Source of the DNA: Treponema sp.
GTDB taxonomy: Bacteria; Spirochaetota; Spirochaetia; Treponematales; Treponemataceae
DNA: 64,000 bases
Assembly (NCBI GenBank): GCA_016286535.1
Contig: JAEESZ010000008.1
Coordinates: 1 to 64,000, forward strand
Direction of reading: 5' to 3'
How positions within the stretch are numbered: the stretch's first letter is position 1; every line of letters begins with the position of its first letter. This document shows, piece by piece, positions 1-8,740 of the stretch. A program made the position numbers and the translations under genes. The notes beneath the pieces are model-generated. The model did not search any database and was not told where the DNA came from. It worked only from the letters and a program-made list of their open reading frames with translations.

Positions 1-38
1 ATGCTAATATCATCCTGGCGGATTATTTTCTAACGCAT
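1..38. repeat. Direct repeat copy A
   Basis: The segment beginning ATGCTAATATCATCCTGGCG recurs with a few changes at 158-195. This copy keeps the central ATCC-TGGC-GGAT hairpin core, but its outer pairs are imperfect. Confidence 0.55.
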
Positions 39-115
39 TTGCTATTTACAGAATTTTTTTCTTATTTTTTTAATCCAGAAAATTATAGTTTAAGAATTTT
101 AGAGCGAATGTGATG

Positions 116-136
116 TGCTCGCACTTCGTGTGAGCA
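116..136. other. Short stem-loop
   Basis: Nine-base arms (116-124 and 128-136) enclose a TTC loop; eight pairs are Watson-Crick and one is G-U in RNA. There is no T-run, so it is not an obvious terminator. It precedes the repeat element at 193. Confidence 0.4.
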
Positions 137-157
137 GAAAGCTGCAAAAGAAAGTAA

Positions 158-195
158 ATGCTAAAATAATCCTGGCGGATTATTTTTTTAACGCA
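158..195. repeat. Direct repeat copy B
   Basis: Second copy of the repeat at 1-38, offset by 157 bp. It carries a perfect terminator-like hairpin at 163-189 and runs directly into the hairpin element at 193-264. Confidence 0.55.
163..189 (+). terminator. Terminator-like hairpin
   Basis: A perfect 10-bp stem (163-172 with 177-186) and a TGGC tetraloop lead into a run of T. This is the form of an intrinsic terminator for transcription from the left, though the stem is mostly A-T apart from its GG/CC tip. The gene it would serve is outside the window. Confidence 0.45.
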
Positions 196-264
196 GTTTT
201 GTTTCACAAAACTGCAGACGTGAGCAAGTAGTTTTTAGTTGAAAACCTGGTTTTTACTCACGTC
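193..264 (+). repeat. Hairpin-plus-stem repeat element, copy 1
   Basis: A perfect 10-bp hairpin (193-202 with 206-215, loop TTC) is followed after one A by a perfect 8-bp stem (217-224 with 257-264) closing a 32-nt loop that starts with CAAGTA. The same layout occurs at 27025-27095 and 27142-27212. There the first hairpin has nearly the same sequence, while the second stem has different bases that still pair. The loop is close in size in all copies. It could be a mobile palindromic repeat or a structured RNA. Confidence 0.55.
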
Positions 265-284
265 ACAGCTTAGGGATAGTAGCT

Positions 285-450
285 GCGAGCTTGCGAGTTC
301 CAAAGCGGAGCTGACTGACCCGTGCGAAGGAAGCTCTGCGGAGGAATGGAGCGCTTATGCGCGGAACAGCGGATAGCCCGACCCGCCAGTTTTTGCTCAG
401 CAAAAACTGGGTAAGGTGGCTTTAGCCACCGACGGGAAGCCCCTGAAATA
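285..450. other. GC-rich structured block
   Basis: This block is clearly richer in G and C than its neighbours. It contains a perfect 11-bp hairpin (387-397 with 401-411, loop TCA) and a perfect 7-bp hairpin at 415-430 (GGTGGCT/AGCCACC). No reading frame of useful length was found. It resembles an intergenic repeat or a structured RNA, but I cannot assign it to a named family. Confidence 0.4.
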
Positions 451-596
451 AAGCCAGGATGAGTCCCTGAAATTCTCGAAAATCTCCCTTTTTAAAACCA
501 AAATCTGACTCAGTAAAAATCCTTAAAAATGTCTTTTTTGTTGTCTGAAATTTAGACTATAATATAGTAGAAAAAGACTGAAAATTGATAAAAATG

Positions 597-625
597 TTGA
601 CAAATATATCTTTATAAAATATCAT
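597..625 (+). promoter_or_regulatory. Sigma70-type promoter
   Basis: A consensus -35 TTGACA (597-602), a 17-bp spacer and a -10 TATCAT (620-625) predict a start near 632. The transcript meets a terminator at 671-700. It would therefore make a roughly 70-nt RNA, or read through into the operon beginning at 813. Confidence 0.65.
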
Positions 626-670
626 TATAAATGACAATTCAGAAAAAAATGTCTGTCTTGTTTAGCTGCG

Positions 671-700
671 GGACCCTTTTATCGGGGTCTTTATTTTTTT
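671..700 (+). terminator. Intrinsic terminator or attenuator
   Basis: A five-pair GACCC/GGGTC stem (672-676 with 685-689), extendable by one G-U pair, has an 8-nt loop and is followed by a T-rich run to 700. It lies about 40 nt after the predicted start from the promoter at 597-625 and 112 bp before the 813 gene. That placement suits an attenuator or the end of a small RNA. Confidence 0.6.
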
Positions 701-812
701 ATGGCCCCTGGCTTTTTTTAGAAGAGAGAAGTAGCCGGAAGGGTGTAAATTAAAGAAAGTAGAAAAAACAATATTATATTTATGCGGCTAAAAACCGCAA
801 AGGAGATTATTT

Positions 813-2435
813 ATGTGTTTTACTAACACAGGAAAAGGATTAAAGCATATAGTTCTTTTTTTAATTATTTTAGGAGTGAATTTTACTGCTTTAAATGCTA
901 AAGCAAAATCAAAATCGAATATGGTAAAAGAGGAGGAAGGATTCTACTACGGTTATGGAAAAGCCTCTTCTTTTGATGAATCAAATTCAATTGCAAGAAA
1001 GGACCTGATCGAAAATGCATTAACTGCAATGGTTCGTCTTTCAAATCCTGCTGCAAAAAAAGTTACAGTTGCAGTTGAAACTGTAGACGCAAGACTTGGA
1101 AATCTTAAACCTTTTGATCAGAGTAAAAGTGGTGACAATGTAACTTACAGAATTAAAGTTACTGACTGGGAAAAAAATGAAGCAGCTTACCAGAAAAGTC
1201 TTCGTGAATCTCTTCTTTCAGATTACAACAAACTTCTTACATCAAAAGATATCGCAGCTAAATTAGAAATCGGTGCATCAGTTTTAGCTAATCTTGAAAA
1301 AAATGGTGAAACCGAGTTACTTACTTACCAGGAAGGAGCAACTGAACTTCTTTCAAGAAAAGTTGAAAATCTCTGCAAAGACGCAGTTGAAACTTTCAAT
1401 TTTTCTTTTTCTAAAAAAGACTGCCTGCTCCAGGCAAATCCGGAAATCATTCTTACTGTAAAAGATAATTCAGACTCTCCTGTTTCTGGTCTTAAATTAA
1501 AGACTGTATGGACAGCTCCATATGTTTCTATTATCTCTGAAGCTTCTGAACTTGAAGAAGTTGTGGCTTTTGTAACAACTGACTCTACCGGTTCTGCAAA
1601 AATCGATTTCCCTCTTTCAGATGCTTATATGGACTCTGTTCTTGAACTTACTGTTTCAACTTCTTTTGGAGCTGAAAAATTTGTTTCTCCACAGATGCGT
1701 GTAATTGACAATATTTCTGCAGTAGATGCCAGATATTATACTGTTTCTGATATTAATCAGACTTTTGCTTTTGTAAATGTTGAAGGCGGAGAATTTATGG
1801 CTGGTGCTCTTGCTCAGGATGTAAAGGCTGCTAAAAAAGAAGCTGCACGCCAGGTAACTGTTGAAGAATTTGCCATGGCTGTAAATCCTGTAACAAACTT
1901 CCAGTATGCAACATATCTTTATCTTACAAGAAATGATGATGCTCCTGAATATTTTGTAAACTCTGATTACAACGGTCAGTTACAGCCTGTAATTGGTGTT
2001 TCTTTTGAAGATGCCGAAGCTTATGCTGCATGGCTTTCTGAACAGACTGGAGAAAAATTCCGCCTTCCAACAGATGATGAATGGGAAAAGGCTGCAAGAG
2101 CCGGTCAGGAAATTGTTTACCCATGGGGTGATGACAGCCCTGCAAGCGCTAAAAATGCAAATTACAAGGGTAACGGAAAATACAAGTTTACTTCTCCTGT
2201 AGGAGCTTATGAAACAGGTATTAATGCTCTTGGTATTGCAGATATGTCTGGTAACGTATGGGAATGGACTTCTTCTATGAGAAATCTTGCAGAAGATTCT
2301 GAAATGAGAACAGTTAAAGGTGGTTCATGGATGGATGGACCAAACGATTTAAGAATATCTAATTATAAAAACATTGAAAAATCAAACAAATATCCTGATG
2401 TTGGATTCCGTTTGGTAAAGGAGGTTTCTAAATGA
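813..2435 (+). CDS. Exported LPP20/SUMF1-domain protein
   Basis: This 540-residue protein has an N-terminal signal segment (about 10-30). Residues about 46-130 resemble LPP20-type surface lipoproteins (GYGKA motif, then alternating Ala and charged residues). A middle beta-rich stretch (about 210-290) looks Ig-like. The C-terminal 220 residues are a formylglycine-generating-enzyme-like (SUMF1) fold: GGEFMAG near 325, RLPTDDEWEKAARAG, YPWGDD, MSGNVWEW, KGGSW and GFRLV. There is no cysteine in the SUMF1 part, so sulfatase-activating oxidation is unlikely; a structural or ligand-binding role fits better. The start has an AAAGGAG site 8 nt upstream. The gene leads an operon with a lipoprotein and an ABC transporter and overlaps the next gene by 4 bp (ATGA). 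Confidence 0.8.
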   Translation: MCFTNTGKGLKHIVLFLIILGVNFTALNAKAKSKSNMVKEEEGFYYGYGKASSFDESNSIARKDLIENALTAMVRLSNPAAKKVTVAVETVDARLGNLKPFDQSKSGDNVTYRIKVTDWEKNEAAYQKSLRESLLSDYNKLLTSKDIAAKLEIGASVLANLEKNGETELLTYQEGATELLSRKVENLCKDAVETFNFSFSKKDCLLQANPEIILTVKDNSDSPVSGLKLKTVWTAPYVSIISEASELEEVVAFVTTDSTGSAKIDFPLSDAYMDSVLELTVSTSFGAEKFVSPQMRVIDNISAVDARYYTVSDINQTFAFVNVEGGEFMAGALAQDVKAAKKEAARQVTVEEFAMAVNPVTNFQYATYLYLTRNDDAPEYFVNSDYNGQLQPVIGVSFEDAEAYAAWLSEQTGEKFRLPTDDEWEKAARAGQEIVYPWGDDSPASAKNANYKGNGKYKFTSPVGAYETGINALGIADMSGNVWEWTSSMRNLAEDSEMRTVKGGSWMDGPNDLRISNYKNIEKSNKYPDVGFRLVKEVSK

Positions 2436-3871
2436 AAAAGATTTTAAAAGTATTGTTTACAGTTCTTTTGGCAACCAGTGTTGTTTCTTGTCTTTCTACA
2501 AATGTAGATGATGGAGATCCAAACGTAGCAAAAGGTATTAGTGCATGGAATTCAAGAAGTCCAGAAGCTGCTACTGCTTACTGGTCTGACATTGAAGATC
2601 CTGCAGAACAGAAAAAATTCTTAAATTATGTAACTTTATTCAATGCTGGTCAGGCTGCATTGGATGGAACTGAAGGGGTAAAAAACTCAGGCAAATTAAT
2701 TTCGGCAAGTAATACAGCCCTTTCAAAATTCAAGGCTCTTGATTCAAGACTTGAAATTCCTGCAGATGTAAAAGAGAAGGGTATTGATTTATCTGTTGTT
2801 TGTATTGACCACCTTCTTGCTGCAGAAAAAATTAAAGATGCAACTGATATGTACAACCTTTCTGTAAAAGTTTATGGAAAGAGCGACAAATTCAGTGGTG
2901 TTGTTAAAGAGATTGATGTTTGTAGATCTATTGAAGCAAAGAGACAGTCTGTATTAGACGAAATCGAAAAAATCAATTCTATTGAAGATGTTGATGAAAG
3001 AATCTTTGCCTTAACTGAATTAAAAGACAAACTTTCTGGTTACGATGCAGAAGTTACAAAAATTGTAAATGCTTCTGAAGTCGGAAAAACTGCAGGTGTA
3101 TCTGCTTTCCAGAAAAGATTTAAGAAATTAAATCAGGATGTTGCTATTCAGCTCGAAGGTGCTTATCGTGATAAGATTTATGATTTCAAAGAGCGTATTG
3201 GCGAAGAATTTGCCCGCCAGATGGTTGCTAAAGAAAACGGTAACTATAAACTTGAAGAAATCCTGAACCACTATCAGACTATCGAAAAGAATATTAATGA
3301 CATTTATGCAGAACTTCTTGATTTTGCCGACAAACATAAGCAGAACGTTGATCAGGATGTAATTGATGAAGTTACTTTCCAGAAAAATGATCTTTCTGCA
3401 AAAATTGCTCAGATTAACAAAGAAATTGCCCGCGAAAAAGAAATTGCCAGCCGTGGAAAAACTGTTATGCCTCTTATGATTGGTTTGTTCAATCCAGCTC
3501 CAGGTTCTTCTGCAGAAAGCAAAAAATCACGTCCTGCAAAATTCAGCGCTACAAATCAGAAGAAAGCTGAATACTGGTGGGGTATGGTTTCTATTCCAAA
3601 GGGCGAAATGAATGACCTTGTAATCACTTTAAAAGACAACAGAAATGTTCGTGTTTTCAATGAAAATACTAAGAGTGGAAAATTAATCGAAAAGAACAAC
3701 CTTAAAGACCTTGTAAGCCGCAGTTCAAGAGTAGGTAACTCATGGCCTGTATTAAATGCAGGTGCTCAGCTTAAGGGTTCTAACTACTTCTTTGAAATCG
3801 ATAAAGGTAAAACAGAAGAATATTCTGGTGAAGTAGTAGTTTACAGTTCATTTATAACAAGGATGCGTTAG
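2432..3871 (+). CDS. Large lipoprotein of unknown function
   Basis: This 479-residue protein starts with a lysine-containing hydrophobic signal ending in the lipobox SVVSC (Cys near 20), so it is probably a lipoprotein. The body is rich in Glu, Lys and Ala, with long predicted helices at about 50-340 that may be coiled coil or TPR-like. A more beta-like C-terminal part begins after about 370 (YWWGMVSIPKGEMNDLV). I do not recognise the family. It overlaps the SUMF1-like gene by 4 bp and ends 1 bp before the solute-binding gene. The products are therefore probably made together and may act on the outer face of the same transport system. Confidence 0.75.
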   Translation: MKKILKVLFTVLLATSVVSCLSTNVDDGDPNVAKGISAWNSRSPEAATAYWSDIEDPAEQKKFLNYVTLFNAGQAALDGTEGVKNSGKLISASNTALSKFKALDSRLEIPADVKEKGIDLSVVCIDHLLAAEKIKDATDMYNLSVKVYGKSDKFSGVVKEIDVCRSIEAKRQSVLDEIEKINSIEDVDERIFALTELKDKLSGYDAEVTKIVNASEVGKTAGVSAFQKRFKKLNQDVAIQLEGAYRDKIYDFKERIGEEFARQMVAKENGNYKLEEILNHYQTIEKNINDIYAELLDFADKHKQNVDQDVIDEVTFQKNDLSAKIAQINKEIAREKEIASRGKTVMPLMIGLFNPAPGSSAESKKSRPAKFSATNQKKAEYWWGMVSIPKGEMNDLVITLKDNRNVRVFNENTKSGKLIEKNNLKDLVSRSSRVGNSWPVLNAGAQLKGSNYFFEIDKGKTEEYSGEVVVYSSFITRMR

Positions 3872-3872
3872 T

Positions 3873-5471
3873 ATGAAATTAGGAAAAAAGAGTATAATTA
3901 CAATTTGTGCAGCTGCCTTAGTTGTTGTTGCTGCTGTTGTTGGTATTGTTATTTGGAAGGCTCAGCCAAAGGGTGCAGTTGCTGCAGTTTCAACCTTACC
4001 TGATTCTTTGAATCCGGTTCTTGAACAGAATACCTCTGGTTTAAATGCCAGCGAACTTATTTTTGATGGTCTTACCAATTTTGAAGTAGATCCTCAGACA
4101 AATCAGCTTTATACAGAACTTGCTCTTGCAGAAAGCATTGAGCAGAATCAGAAAGATAAAAAGACTTATACAATTACTCTTCGTGAAGATGTTGTATGGC
4201 ATGATGAAAGTCCTTTAATTGCAGAAGATGTTGTATATTCTTACAATGCTTATGTTCTTGAAGAAAATAAATCTCCAAAAAGAGATTACATCAATTCTTT
4301 CATTGAAAGCGTAGAAGCTGTTGATGATAAAACTGTAAAGATTGTTTTCAAGAATCCTATTCCTGAATTCCGTGCTTACCCTGTACTTACATTCAAAATC
4401 ATTCCTTCAAGATTTGAAGGAAAAAATATGGATGTAAATATGCGTGACGGAGAACTTGAAAGACGTTTCGCTACAGAACCAATTGGTACTGGTCCTTACA
4501 AACTTCAGAGCTGGGAAATCGGTAAATGGCTTACTTTCAAAGCTAATGGTCTTTATTTTAGAACTGTTCCAAAGGTAGATTCTATCGTTATTAAACGTGT
4601 AATTGACCCTATCGTTCGTATGAATGAATTAAGTAAAGGTCGTGTAAATCTTGTTCTTGAAACAAATCCTATGGATAGAGAAACTGTTTCAAAAATGGCT
4701 AAGGTTGATATCAATTCTTATATGCCATATGCTTTCTATAACCTTTCTATCAATACTGAGTTATTCCCTAAAGCAGAAGGCCGCCAGGCAATGGCAAAGG
4801 CTTTGAACAAGGCTGAACTTGTACCTGGAATTACAGATAAAGAAGAAGGTGTTGTTCTTAACTACGGTCCTTTCCCTTCAAATCTTTTTGAAGTAAATAT
4901 TCCTGAATATGCAAATACTCCTCTTCCAGATCTTATGCCTTATGACTTAACAAAGGCTAAGAAACTTGCTAAGACAGGAGATGTTCAGGGACAGAATGCA
5001 AAACTTATTTACCCTGATTCTATGGGTGATTTTGGTAAACAGCTTGCAGAAGGTATTGCAAAACAGCTTGGTGAAATTGGTCTGAACGTAGAAGTAAAAC
5101 GTACTGGTGACCAGGTATTCAAGAGAATGGTATTCAAAGAAAAATCATATGAACTTGCTTTGATGTACTATGAAGGATTTGATAATATCTACTCTACAAT
5201 CGGAAGTCTTTACAGAAGTAAATCTGAAGAAAATATTACTGGAATTGCAAATAAAGAACTTGATTCCCTCTTTAGTGACTGGGAAAAAGAAGTTGTTACT
5301 TCAAACTGGATTGACCTTACTTTACAGGTTAACAAAAAGGTTTGTGATTTATCTCCTACAATTGCCCTTTGCTCTTTACAGAAAGATGTTTACTCTCGTG
5401 GTTTAGCTAATGTTTATATTGCAACAGATAACCCATTTCTTTCTGCAGAAGAATGGAAATTCAGTAACTAA
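3873..5471 (+). CDS. ABC transporter solute-binding protein, family 5
   Basis: This 532-residue protein matches the oligopeptide/nickel-type extracellular solute-binding family (SBP_bac_5): TLPDSLNPV near the N terminus, then LIFDGLTNF, VVWHDESPLIAEDVVYSYNAY and EPIGTGPYKL. The N terminus is a hydrophobic helix (about 7-28) with no lipobox cysteine, so it is probably membrane-anchored or cleaved by signal peptidase I. It should deliver a peptide or similar solute to the two permeases and the fused ATPase encoded next. The start lies 1 bp after the previous stop, and its ribosome site (AAGGATG) lies inside that gene. Confidence 0.85.
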   Translation: MKLGKKSIITICAAALVVVAAVVGIVIWKAQPKGAVAAVSTLPDSLNPVLEQNTSGLNASELIFDGLTNFEVDPQTNQLYTELALAESIEQNQKDKKTYTITLREDVVWHDESPLIAEDVVYSYNAYVLEENKSPKRDYINSFIESVEAVDDKTVKIVFKNPIPEFRAYPVLTFKIIPSRFEGKNMDVNMRDGELERRFATEPIGTGPYKLQSWEIGKWLTFKANGLYFRTVPKVDSIVIKRVIDPIVRMNELSKGRVNLVLETNPMDRETVSKMAKVDINSYMPYAFYNLSINTELFPKAEGRQAMAKALNKAELVPGITDKEEGVVLNYGPFPSNLFEVNIPEYANTPLPDLMPYDLTKAKKLAKTGDVQGQNAKLIYPDSMGDFGKQLAEGIAKQLGEIGLNVEVKRTGDQVFKRMVFKEKSYELALMYYEGFDNIYSTIGSLYRSKSEENITGIANKELDSLFSDWEKEVVTSNWIDLTLQVNKKVCDLSPTIALCSLQKDVYSRGLANVYIATDNPFLSAEEWKFSN

Positions 5472-5486
5472 TTTCTCGAGGTTTAA

Positions 5487-6365
5487 ATGCGATTCTTACG
5501 CTTTTTAGTTAGAGAATTGCTCCTCCACGGCATTGTTTTTGCCGTGGTGGGAACAATCGTTCTCTCATGTTTATATCTTGTTTCTATAGGAGCACCTGCT
5601 GATGCCTATTTAGACGCTGGCAGGTCTTTTTTACTTTTTATTTCTGGTAATGCAAACTCAAGAACTGTAGGTTTTACTTCCGGTCAAATTATTGTTGCGG
5701 GTGCAATTCAAACTTTCCCACTGGCAATGATTTCTCTGGTTTTTGTTATACTTATTGCTCTTGTCTGCTCTTCTTATGCCGTAACAAGCCGCTATATGGC
5801 TGTACATTTTGCAAAGAAGAATAGTGAAGTGATTGAAAAAATCTGGTCTTTTATAGCTTCTATTCTTGCTGCTGTTCCATTGTTTATTGGCTTCTGGGTA
5901 GCATATGTGTCATTTGGAAACGGGGTTCCTCTTTTCTTTATTGCACTTGTAACTGTTATTCTTGGCGGCCTTTCCTGGGATGCAACAAACTTCTTAAAGA
6001 CAGATATGATTAATCAGGTAAATCAGACTCATGCAATTGTCTTTTCTACCCTGGGAAGAAATCTTGGAAAATTTTTCCCTTTACCTGGAACTTATTCAGG
6101 TTACCTTTTCCAGGCTTCATTACCACGCTTTATTCCTTATCTGGCAGGTAAGGTACCAGCTATAATTGGCTCTGTTACTATTGCAGAAATTGCTTATAGT
6201 TTCCCTGGTCTTGGAAGTAATCTTATTGATGCCCTTGTTCAGACAAACACAGATTTGCTTGTAACTTCTGTATTTGTTCTTTTGTGTATCAATGCCGTTG
6301 TTTCTTTCCTTGTAAAAACTATTTTGTTCTTAATTTATCCGAGGGTTTATGAAAAAGCAATTTAA
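5487..6365 (+). CDS. ABC transporter permease, DppB-like
   Basis: This 292-residue inner-membrane protein has about six hydrophobic segments, beginning at about 10-30. The C-terminal half carries the binding-protein-dependent permease pattern (near 230, AEIAYSFPGLGSNLIDALVQTN), close to DppB/OppB proteins. It is somewhat shorter than typical members. It overlaps the second permease by 17 bp, so the two are translationally coupled and should form the membrane channel of the transporter. Confidence 0.8.
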   Translation: MRFLRFLVRELLLHGIVFAVVGTIVLSCLYLVSIGAPADAYLDAGRSFLLFISGNANSRTVGFTSGQIIVAGAIQTFPLAMISLVFVILIALVCSSYAVTSRYMAVHFAKKNSEVIEKIWSFIASILAAVPLFIGFWVAYVSFGNGVPLFFIALVTVILGGLSWDATNFLKTDMINQVNQTHAIVFSTLGRNLGKFFPLPGTYSGYLFQASLPRFIPYLAGKVPAIIGSVTIAEIAYSFPGLGSNLIDALVQTNTDLLVTSVFVLLCINAVVSFLVKTILFLIYPRVYEKAI

Positions 6366-7155
6366 CATTTTAAAATATACTCTTGTAGTAATATTTGTAT
6401 TTCCCCTGATTCTTTCCTGGTTCCCATGGACCTGGTTTAACGGCCTTTTTCCTAAGGCTTTACAAGATGAAGGCTATGTTCCAATTCTCTTTAATTCTGT
6501 AAAAGAACTTTCAATTACCTTAGTTTCTACAATGATTTTTGCCATGCTTATAAGCTATCTTTTAGGATTTGTAAGCGTATTATCACTTAAGGTTGGACGT
6601 TTCTTTTCTAATATTTTAAATGCGATTGAATCAATTCCATCAATTTTGATTGCACTTTTCTGTTATGCACCTGTTTCTGGAGCACTTGCAAAGTCTTCCG
6701 GTCAAACTTCTGCATTTCTTTCTCTTACAGTCTTTGTTCTTGCCTCAACAGCAACAGTTTTACCAGAAGCTGTAAGAAGTATTTCTATTCCTCTTTCTGA
6801 TTTGTATCATCAGAAATACAGTGTTTCTTTCCGTTCATACGGCTTTGCTAAAGGAAGAATCCTTGCAGTCCTTATGAAAACAGCTTTAATGAGAGATACC
6901 TTAAAACGTGTTGTAGCTGGAATCTTACTTAAAACTCTGGTTCTTGATACCTCATTCGGCTTTGTAATTCAGGTTGGTCTTGGTGCAACCGGTACACCTC
7001 AGCATACAAGCCCTGGTGCTTTAATTGCTCTTTACCGTCGTACACTCTTAGGCTTTGATGGAACTCCTTCTATGTTCTGGATTCCTTCAATTATCCTAAT
7101 TGCTTTAAGCGTAGCTTTCCTTATAGTACTTGGTGACAAGAAGGAGGAAGTATGA
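6349..7155 (+). CDS. ABC transporter permease, DppC-like
   Basis: This 268-residue inner-membrane protein has about six hydrophobic segments. A central cytoplasmic loop contains the permease coupling region (SYGFAKGRILAVLMKTALMRD near 165-185), and the C-terminal part resembles DppC/OppC proteins. It starts within the 3' end of the DppB-like gene and overlaps the ATPase gene by 4 bp. It is the presumed partner of the 5487-6365 product. Confidence 0.8.
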   Translation: MKKQFNILKYTLVVIFVFPLILSWFPWTWFNGLFPKALQDEGYVPILFNSVKELSITLVSTMIFAMLISYLLGFVSVLSLKVGRFFSNILNAIESIPSILIALFCYAPVSGALAKSSGQTSAFLSLTVFVLASTATVLPEAVRSISIPLSDLYHQKYSVSFRSYGFAKGRILAVLMKTALMRDTLKRVVAGILLKTLVLDTSFGFVIQVGLGATGTPQHTSPGALIALYRRTLLGFDGTPSMFWIPSIILIALSVAFLIVLGDKKEEV

Positions 7156-8612
7156 AACCAGTAGAATTAAAAGATTTTTGTATTCATCTTAGAGACAGAA
7201 TTACATTTAACAAATGTGATTTTTCTATTGAAGAAGGTTCTGCTTCTGTAATTATGGGACCAACAGGAACCGGAAAATCTGTATTCCTTAAATCTATTGC
7301 CGGCATTTTGCCTATGCATATCTTCAATTTTGAAGGCAGCATGAAGGTAAATGGTATTGATGCCTATGTTGACGGCAATAAGATGAATTATGAACAGTGG
7401 ACAAAAATTGAACAGTCAGGACTTATGTTTATTCCTGCAGAAACTGCTCAGGTAATGAACTCTGCTTTGACTCTGGATCAGAACCTTGCCCTCCTGGCAC
7501 CGGGCTGCAGACCAGAAATTGTAAGACGCTTAAAGGAATTCTTTACCCTTGATTTTGAAGCCTTTGCAAGACTTTATCCAGATGAGGTTTCTGGTGGAGA
7601 AATGCAGAGAATTACCCTGATGATCCTTCTTTCCCGTAAGGGAAATCTTGTTCTTCTTGATGAACCAACTGTAAACCTTGACCGTAACCTCAGAAAGAAT
7701 TTTGTTGAATTCTTAAACAAAGAAATTCTTTGCGATAAAACAAAGACCTTCCTTATGGTTAGTCATGACCTTGATTTTATTAAGAGACTTACTTTAACTG
7801 ATGCTTATAAACTTGAAAACGGAGTTTTAAGCAGAATTGAAGAGCTTCCTGAAATGGAAGGCTATGAAAAGCCTGAAGCAAAGAAGGGGGCATCTGGTTC
7901 TGCAATTGAATTAAAAGATGTTGCTCAGTATTACATTAAGCGCGGACTCTTTGGAGAACGCAAATTCAAGGCTTTTGAAGGTTTAAATCTTACTTTTGAA
8001 CGCTCTACAATTTACGGAATTACCGGACCTTCAGGCTGCGGTAAGTCTTCTACAATTAAGGCAATTCTCCGCCTGCTTGATGAAACTTCCGGACAGATTC
8101 TTATGGAAGGCAATGATCTTGTTGCCTTAAAGCCAAAAGAAAATGGCCGCGATCCTAAAGTTTTCAAGCCTTTCAGAAAGAGAATGGCAGTTGTTCAGCA
8201 GGATTCCCGCTTTTCTTTCTTCCCTGACTTAAAAATCAGAGATTCTTTTAAACAGATTGTAAATGCAGGAAACGAAGGTACTGTAGAAGAACTTGCAGAA
8301 AATCTTGAAAAGGTTGGCCTGACAAAAGCTCATCTTGACTTAAAGCCACAGATGCTTTCTTCCGGCGAAATGAAGAGAATGGATATTGCCAGAGCATTAA
8401 CTGCAAAGCCTGATATTCTTCTTCTTGATGAACCATTTGCACACATTGACTTTGATACACGTCTGCATGTTATGAAAGTAATTTCTGATTATCTGGCAAA
8501 TCATGCAACAATTCTTGTTGTCGTAACTCATGAAGATTTTGACTTAAGATACTTCATTGAAAAGAATTACGACTTTCCTGAACTTGTAGGAATGTATGCA
8601 ATAGAAAAATAA
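7152..8612 (+). CDS. Fused double ABC ATPase of peptide transporter
   Basis: This 486-residue protein contains two complete ATP-binding cassettes. The first has GPTGTGKS (36-43), SGGEMQR and LVLLDEP, then SHDLDF. The second, after about 245, has GPSGCGKSS, SSGEMKR, LLLDEP and VTHEDFD. It would supply both ATPase halves of the transporter, replacing separate DppD and DppF subunits. The start is preceded by AAGGAGG. It is the last gene of the operon, followed by a strong hairpin terminator. Confidence 0.87.
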   Translation: MKPVELKDFCIHLRDRITFNKCDFSIEEGSASVIMGPTGTGKSVFLKSIAGILPMHIFNFEGSMKVNGIDAYVDGNKMNYEQWTKIEQSGLMFIPAETAQVMNSALTLDQNLALLAPGCRPEIVRRLKEFFTLDFEAFARLYPDEVSGGEMQRITLMILLSRKGNLVLLDEPTVNLDRNLRKNFVEFLNKEILCDKTKTFLMVSHDLDFIKRLTLTDAYKLENGVLSRIEELPEMEGYEKPEAKKGASGSAIELKDVAQYYIKRGLFGERKFKAFEGLNLTFERSTIYGITGPSGCGKSSTIKAILRLLDETSGQILMEGNDLVALKPKENGRDPKVFKPFRKRMAVVQQDSRFSFFPDLKIRDSFKQIVNAGNEGTVEELAENLEKVGLTKAHLDLKPQMLSSGEMKRMDIARALTAKPDILLLDEPFAHIDFDTRLHVMKVISDYLANHATILVVVTHEDFDLRYFIEKNYDFPELVGMYAIEK

Positions 8613-8638
8613 GTCTTAAAGATTATTTTTCAAAAATA

Positions 8639-8702
8639 AAAGGCGGGCAAAAGCAGCTGATTGCTTATAACTTTCAGCTTCTTATGTCCGCCTTTCTTTT
8701 TT
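8639..8702. terminator. Bidirectional terminator
   Basis: Arms 8639-8649 and 8685-8695 form an 11-bp stem with one G-U pair, extended by an inner AGCTGA/TCAGCT pairing. T-runs follow on the plus strand, and an A-rich flank gives T on the other. It separates the ABC operon from the convergent chemoreceptor gene. Confidence 0.8.
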
Positions 8703-8740
8703 ATAAGTATTGTAATTAATCTGAATCGTGTAGATTAATC

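Larger units (their letters stand above)
1..812. other. Structured non-coding region
   Basis: No convincing protein gene is visible in this 812-bp stretch. It holds two copies of a degenerate direct repeat, several perfect hairpins, a GC-rich block at about 285-450 that differs in composition from the AT-rich surroundings, and a promoter plus terminator near the right end. The individual elements are listed separately. It probably contains the end of an upstream transcription unit, a repeat element and the leader of the operon starting at 813. Confidence 0.7.

Noticed and set aside
1..240. CRISPR-like array from the direct repeats
   Set aside because: Only two degenerate copies 157 bp apart, with no regular spacer pattern and no cas genes.
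813..2435. Formylglycine-generating enzyme (sulfatase activator)
   Set aside because: The SUMF1 domain has no cysteine, and no sulfatase gene is nearby.
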